Below are positions 61,260-64,000 of a stretch of 64,000 bases of DNA, piece by piece. Source of the stretch: PFJX01 sp964542455 (GTDB lineage Bacteria > Pseudomonadota > Gammaproteobacteria > Burkholderiales > Thiobacillaceae). Position 1 is the stretch's first letter. Each line of letters starts with the position of its first letter. The notes under the pieces are model-generated. The model worked only from the letters and a program-made list of their open reading frames with translations, was not told where the DNA came from and ran no database searches. The stretch lies in contig CAZIUC010000011.1 in the NCBI GenBank assembly GCA_964542455.1, positions 44,489 through 108,488 of the forward strand. The letters are read 5' to 3'. The position numbers were made by a program, and so were the translations under genes.

Positions 61260-61556
61260 TCAATCTGGCCCGCTCTGCGGGCTGAACAATTCAAATTCGG
61301 TCACATGCAATTCGAGCGTCGGGTACTTCACGCCCTTGCGGTCGAGAAAGCCGAAGAGTCTGATCTGTTCGCCTGTCGGCAATTGGGCCAGTCTCCGTGC
61401 CGTGTCGCCGAATGCGACGACCTCGGTTTCTATCTCTACCGCTCGGCTACGTCCGCCTTCCTGCTGCTGCGAGCCATGGGCCACGCGCAAGCGGAGGGTG
61501 GGCAAGCCGGATGGGGTGTAGCGCAGGCCATCACTACCGGCCAGGCGCGCCGTCAA
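61260..61556 (-). CDS. priB: Primosomal replication protein PriB (start unclear)
   Basis: This is a single OB-fold protein that helps PriA restart stalled forks. LTARLAGSDGLRYTPSGLPTL, VEIETEVVAFGDTARRL and EQIRLFGFLDRKG match PriB. The reported span begins at a TTG (61556). However, family-like residues (NRFE) continue upstream in the same frame with no ATG, GTG or TTG before the rpsF stop; a CTG at 61586 is the nearest alternative. Position between rpsF and rpsR is the conserved one and suggests translational coupling. About 98 aa from TTG, or 108 from CTG. Confidence 0.88.
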   Translation of the reverse strand: MTARLAGSDGLRYTPSGLPTLRLRVAHGSQQQEGGRSRAVEIETEVVAFGDTARRLAQLPTGEQIRLFGFLDRKGVKYPTLELHVTEFELFSPQSGPD

Positions 61557-61594
61557 CTCGAATCGGTTGCTGTCTTCAGTGCTCAGTTGCGTGA

Positions 61595-61993
61595 TCAGGC
61601 TGCGGCCTCAGTAGCCGGGGCCGGGGCCGGAGCTTCGGGCTGAGCGGACTGAGGGGCCAGCAGGTTGCGGGCCTTCTCTTCCTTCATCATCGGCGAAGCG
61701 GCGGTCACGGCGTCATCGCGGACGATGGTCAGGTGGCGCAGGATGGCGTCGTTGAAGCGGAAGCCGTGCTCCAGTTCGTCCAGGGTTTCCTGGTCGATCT
61801 CGATGTTCATGAGCAGGTAATGGGCCTTGTGCATCTTCTGGATGGTGTAGGCCAATTGGCGGCGACCCCAGTCTTCCATGCGGTGAATCTGGCCGCCCTT
61901 GGAGGCGATGAGGGTTTTGTATCGCTCAACCATGGCGGGCACCTGCTCGCTCTGGTCGGGATGGACGATGAATACGATTTCGTAGTGGCGCAT
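61595..61993 (-). CDS. rpsF: 30S ribosomal protein S6
   Basis: A 132-aa protein, first gene of the operon. MRHYEIVFIVHPDQSEQVPAM, IHRMEDWGRRQLAYTIQK and HYLLMNIEIDQETLDELE are typical; the C-terminal Ala/Pro-rich tail is longer than in E. coli. It has AAAAGGAG 6 nt before the ATG. S6 pairs with S18 in the 30S subunit. The leader may be bound by the S6-S18 complex for feedback in many bacteria; I see a hairpin but not a certain match to that motif. Confidence 0.97.
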   Translation of the reverse strand: MRHYEIVFIVHPDQSEQVPAMVERYKTLIASKGGQIHRMEDWGRRQLAYTIQKMHKAHYLLMNIEIDQETLDELEHGFRFNDAILRHLTIVRDDAVTAASPMMKEEKARNLLAPQSAQPEAPAPAPATEAAA

Positions 61994-62055
61994 TGAAACT
62001 CCTTTTGGTCTTCGGCCCTCTCCGTGCGTCCGGGGTAGGGCAAGGCGGGTGGATA

Positions 62056-62091
62056 AAAACGACCAAGCCCGCGAGAGATTTCAAGCGGGCT
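62056..62091 (-). promoter_or_regulatory. Leader hairpin upstream of rpsF
   Basis: On the minus strand, AGCCCGC and GCGGGCT pair (62066-62072 with 62085-62091) around a 12-base loop, followed by GTTTTTAT. It lies between the predicted promoter and the rpsF start and could act as an attenuator, as a terminator for the upstream toxin-antitoxin operon, or as a ribosomal-protein binding site. Confidence 0.45.
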
Positions 62092-62104
62092 CGGAAGGGG
62101 CGGC

Positions 62105-62133
62105 ATTCTATTTACAAATCAGGGAGATAGCAA
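62105..62133 (-). promoter_or_regulatory. Predicted promoter of the rpsF operon
   Basis: Minus strand, -35 TTGCTA (62128-62133), 17-bp spacer, -10 TAGAAT (62105-62110). The predicted start lies about 105 nt upstream of the rpsF ATG, leaving room for a structured leader. Confidence 0.6.
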
Positions 62134-62206
62134 GCCGTTGGAAAGCGGCTAAATAACTCACGGCAGCGCTGACGCAAACCTTGCGGCGCTCCCTGGAACA
62201 CCCGCC

Positions 62207-62309
62207 GCGTAGGTCAGGTTGCGGCCCTATCGCTACCTGACGATCCAGTCAAACCCCCAATTTTATGAAACGAACGTCAGGTAGTCGCCACGCGCCAACC
62301 TGACCTACG
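62207..62309. repeat. Nested inverted repeat upstream of the rpsF promoter, family F
   Basis: The outer arms CGTAGGTCAGGTTG and CAACCTGACCTACG pair with each other, and the inner GCTACCTGACG and CGTCAGGTAG also pair. No gene is seen from 62134 to 62407. Another common-looking repeat containing GTTGGGC and GCCCAAC follows at about 62342-62371. Confidence 0.82.
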
Positions 62310-62407
62310 CCGGTTCTCTCCTGGCGGCGACAGTGACATAGGTTGGGCAAAGTGAAGCGTGCCCAACAACCCGTCGCCATGTTGATGAAGTCAGCGGCCT
62401 GCCACGC

Positions 62408-62815
62408 TCAATCCGTCCAATTCTCCAGGCGCAACCCCTCGATTCGGGTGAATTCAGCCGTGTTGTTGGTCACCAGAACCCTGTCTTCGGCGAGGGCATG
62501 GCAGGCGATCCAGAGGTCGTTGCAGCCGATGGGGGTGCCCGCCAGTTTCAGTCGGTTGGCGTGGTGGGCGTAGTGCTCGCAGAGAGTGGGCGACGCGCTA
62601 TAAACGACCGGAATCACCCGTGCCAAGCGGTCGAGGCGGCGCAGGACTTCATCCTTGCGGGTGCTGCGTTCCGCGCCCTTGAGCAGTTCGGCGTAAGTGA
62701 AGAAGGACATGCACAAAGTCGCGTCGGCTTCGAGCGCATTGATGCGCGCGGCCACGGAGGGTGGTTTGTTCTTGATGAAGTAGATGACGATGTGGGTGTC
62801 GAGCATGTACTTCAT
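62408..62815 (-). CDS. vapC: VapC-family PIN-domain toxin
   Basis: This is a 135-aa PIN-domain RNase. The acidic residues expected for the active site are Asp6 in MLDTHIVIYFIK, Glu43 in YAELLKGAER, Asp100 in GCNDLWIACHA and the Asn/Glu in VTNNTAEFTRI. VapC toxins usually cut tRNA-fMet or the sarcin-ricin loop; the target is unknown here. Its ATG overlaps the vapB stop (ATGA), so the pair is translationally coupled. Length and layout are normal. Confidence 0.93.
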   Translation of the reverse strand: MKYMLDTHIVIYFIKNKPPSVAARINALEADATLCMSFFTYAELLKGAERSTRKDEVLRRLDRLARVIPVVYSASPTLCEHYAHHANRLKLAGTPIGCNDLWIACHALAEDRVLVTNNTAEFTRIEGLRLENWTD

Positions 62816-63066
62816 AACGGTTCCCGCTCCTGCACCGGAGCTTGTTCCCTGCGCTCCTCCTCCAGGATGCCGACGAATTCTTCGTCGAAGCCGGCGAGTG
62901 CTTCCAGCAAGGCCTGACCGCGATCTTCCGGGAGTGGATGAATGACGAGATCGCCCGCATCGTTGCGGAAGATTTCGACGCGATTGACGGACAAGCGGAA
63001 CTCCTGGGGAATCCGCACCGCCTGGCTGTTGCCGTTCATGAATACGCGACTGATCTGAGCTGACAT
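62812..63066 (-). CDS. vapB: VapB-family (AbrB/SpoVT-fold) antitoxin
   Basis: An 84-aa protein. The N-terminal swapped-hairpin AbrB-like DNA-binding domain (FMNGNSQAVRIPQEFRLSVNRVEIF) is followed by an acidic C-terminal region (ALAGFDEEFVGILEEERREQ) that would wrap VapC. It represses its own operon. Divergent from relB, with 135 bp between the two starts. Confidence 0.92.
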   Translation of the reverse strand: MSAQISRVFMNGNSQAVRIPQEFRLSVNRVEIFRNDAGDLVIHPLPEDRGQALLEALAGFDEEFVGILEEERREQAPVQEREPL

Positions 63067-63171
63067 GGGCGTCTCTGTGTGTACTTGGTTGTGTGCATCT
63101 TGGCAGGTGGCAGAAAAGAGCAGAAAAGGGCCAGGCTCGAATATTTAGAGCAAACGGTAACGTGATACATT

Positions 63172-63185
63172 GAATACGTGTATTC
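63172..63185. promoter_or_regulatory. Candidate operator of the relBE-like operon
   Basis: GAATACGTGTATTC is a near-perfect 6-2-6 palindrome (GAATAC / GTATTC) 17 nt upstream of the antitoxin ATG. Position and symmetry suit a ribbon-helix-helix antitoxin binding site; this is inference. Confidence 0.5.
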
Positions 63186-63201
63186 CACGGGAGTGCGTCA
63201 C

Positions 63202-63429
63202 ATGGCAACTTCAATCCGTCTCGCGCCTGAAATCGAGCAGCGTCTCGGCTTCCTGGCGGAGCAAACCGGGCGCACCAAAGCCTATTACCTTCGGCAGATC
63301 ATTGAGCTCGGACTGGAAGAAATGGAGGACTACTACCTTGCGTCAGAAGTCCTCGATCGGGTTCGTAGCGGGCAAGAACCTGTATTTTCCGCCGCCGACG
63401 TGAGGAAAGACCTTGGCCTGGACAATTGA
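63202..63429 (+). CDS. relB: Ribbon-helix-helix antitoxin (RelB/DinJ-like)
   Basis: A 75-aa protein: an N-terminal RHH motif (MATSIRLAPEIEQRLGFLAEQ, GRTKAYYLRQIIELGLEEMED) and a C-terminal toxin-binding helix. A possible upstream start at 63178 adds eight residues but lacks a ribosome site; GGGAG before 63202 is better. The toxin gene starts inside its last codons, indicating coupled synthesis. Confidence 0.9.
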   Translation: MATSIRLAPEIEQRLGFLAEQTGRTKAYYLRQIIELGLEEMEDYYLASEVLDRVRSGQEPVFSAADVRKDLGLDN

Positions 63430-63679
63430 CTACGCCGAGACCGCGAAGAAACAACTCCGCAAGCTTGACCAACAGGCTGCGCGTCGAATCCTCGATTACC
63501 TGGATGAACGCATTGCCAATGCACAGAACCCCAGAGACGCGGGCAAGGCTTTGACCGGGCCGCTGGGCAGTTTCTGGCGTTATCGGGTGGGTGAATATCG
63601 AATCATTTGCGACATCCAGGATGGTCGGCTGCGCATCCTTGTCGTGCAGATCGGCAACCGGAAAGCGGTGTACAGATGA
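63413..63679 (+). CDS. relE: RelE/ParE-family toxin
   Basis: An 88-aa toxin with the RelE fold: TIDYAETAKKQLRKLDQQAARRI, ALTGPLGSFWRYRVGEYRIICDI and LRILVVQIGNRKAVYR. These are conserved and include the basic/aromatic residues of mRNA-cleaving RelE. It starts at a TTG (63413) 17 nt before the antitoxin stop, a usual arrangement. Nothing suggests inactivation. Family boundaries between RelE and ParE are not resolved from this alone. Confidence 0.9.
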   Translation: MAWTIDYAETAKKQLRKLDQQAARRILDYLDERIANAQNPRDAGKALTGPLGSFWRYRVGEYRIICDIQDGRLRILVVQIGNRKAVYR

Positions 63680-63953
63680 CGAGCCGCCATCCGGGCTCCT
63701 TCCAACGCCTCATCCGGCGCAACGGCCTGCTCTGCTTGCATGGGGGATTTCGTCTTGGTCTTCATAAATCGGGCCTGCCTTCTACAGTAATTTCAGCCCG
63801 CGTAGGGCGATGAGCCGGCATCTTTTCGGATGAGCCGGCATCTTTTCGTCAGTGTTATCCACCGAATGTCCGGCATCCGGCGGAAGGCGCGATAAGGCCG
63901 CTTTCCCGCCCTACCTTGCTATTGCCCCTAAAAAACTAGCGAAACCGTGGTCT
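63680..63953. other. Non-coding region with a 20-bp tandem duplication
   Basis: No gene was recognised. GATGAGCCGGCATCTTTTCG occurs twice in tandem (63809-63828 and 63829-63848) and a related GTCCGGCATCCGGCGG follows. Repeated GCCGGC-type ends resemble those of some IS21-family elements, but no transposase is present in the window, so this is only a possibility. Confidence 0.5.
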
Positions 63954-64000
63954 GTGTGCGCCAGTACAAACTGGCGAGAGGTAGTCGGTGCGAGTCCGAC
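63954..64000 (+). other. Probable 5' end of a group II intron (truncated by window edge)
   Basis: The sequence opens with GTGTGCGCC, fitting the GUGYG 5' boundary of bacterial group II introns. It continues with a short stem CCAGTACAAACTGG and then GGTAGTCGGTGCGAGTCCGAC, which has the pairing GTCGG-GTGCGAG-TCCGAC expected in domain I. Only 47 bases are visible, so neither the intron class nor the encoded reverse transcriptase can be checked. Confidence 0.5.

Noticed and set aside
62209..62505. Possible ORFs in the region between rpsF and vapC, and around 42209-42505
   Set aside because: Short, without domain similarity or ribosome sites; one includes tRNA sequence.

Overview
The window reads as one contiguous piece of a GC-rich betaproteobacterial chromosome (Nitrosomonadales/Rhodocyclales-like; the exact genus cannot be fixed from sequence alone). 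The evidence is gene order: ribF-ileS-lspA-fkpB-ispH, rpsF-priB-rpsR-rplI-dnaB-alr, mutL-miaA and pilB-pilC-pilD-coaE-zapD, together with a CNP1-like protein beside ispH and a murJ gene upstream of ribF.

Layout. 1-1.9 kb: a CNP1-like exported protein (cut by the window edge), ispH and fkpB. 2.0-16.4 kb: a minus-strand chemosensory operon (cheW, cheR-TPR, cheW, REC-HD-GYP, globin-coupled receptor, NIT receptor, CheA-REC hybrid, a four-helix-bundle gene, cheB, Hpt-like-REC, cheC, PAS-GGDEF) lying inside the usual lspA-fkpB-ispH run. 16.5-21 kb: lspA, ileS, ribF. 21-38 kb: a second signalling block between ribF and murJ, with two receptors, three GGDEF/EAL proteins, a HTH-REC / REC-HD-GYP / hybrid kinase operon and a bacteriohemerythrin. 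38-42.6 kb: murJ, then an islet bounded by two tRNA-Arg genes that holds a thermonuclease and a CotH-family protein. 42.7-48.5 kb: a DksA-like protein, an ABC-F ATPase, mutL, an S24-like protein and miaA. 48.5-54.1 kb: zapD, coaE and the type IV pilus genes pilD, pilC, pilB. 54.1-62 kb: a CNNM/CorC-like protein, rlmD, trpC, alr, dnaB and the rpsF ribosomal operon. 62.4-63.7 kb: divergent vapBC and relBE toxin-antitoxin pairs. The last bases look like the 5' end of a group II intron.

How the genes fit together. The two signalling blocks encode four chemoreceptors, a Wsp-like CheA-REC/CheB/CheR-TPR core, and six predicted cyclic-di-GMP enzymes (four with GGDEF, three of those also with EAL, and two HD-GYP). 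The sensory inputs that can be read are oxygen (globin, hemerythrin), redox or small ligands (heme c CxxCH domains), nitrate-like ligands (NIT) and zinc/hypochlorite-type signals (a CZB domain at the C-terminus of three different proteins). Type IV pilus assembly genes further along the window are a plausible downstream target, but that link is inference.

The most unusual feature is the repeats. At least seven families of short inverted or tandem repeats are scattered through the window. Many sit inside conserved essential genes as in-frame insertions (mutL, ileS, alr, trpC, coaE, cheA, the ABC-F gene, and the N-termini of miaA and a cheW) and therefore add peptide to the product. One family, heptamer arrays of GATTTCG, flanks a four-helix-bundle (S23/Avd-like) gene in inverted orientation at the cheA-cheB junction. 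This suggests a small mobile cassette and possibly the source of the dispersed arrays.
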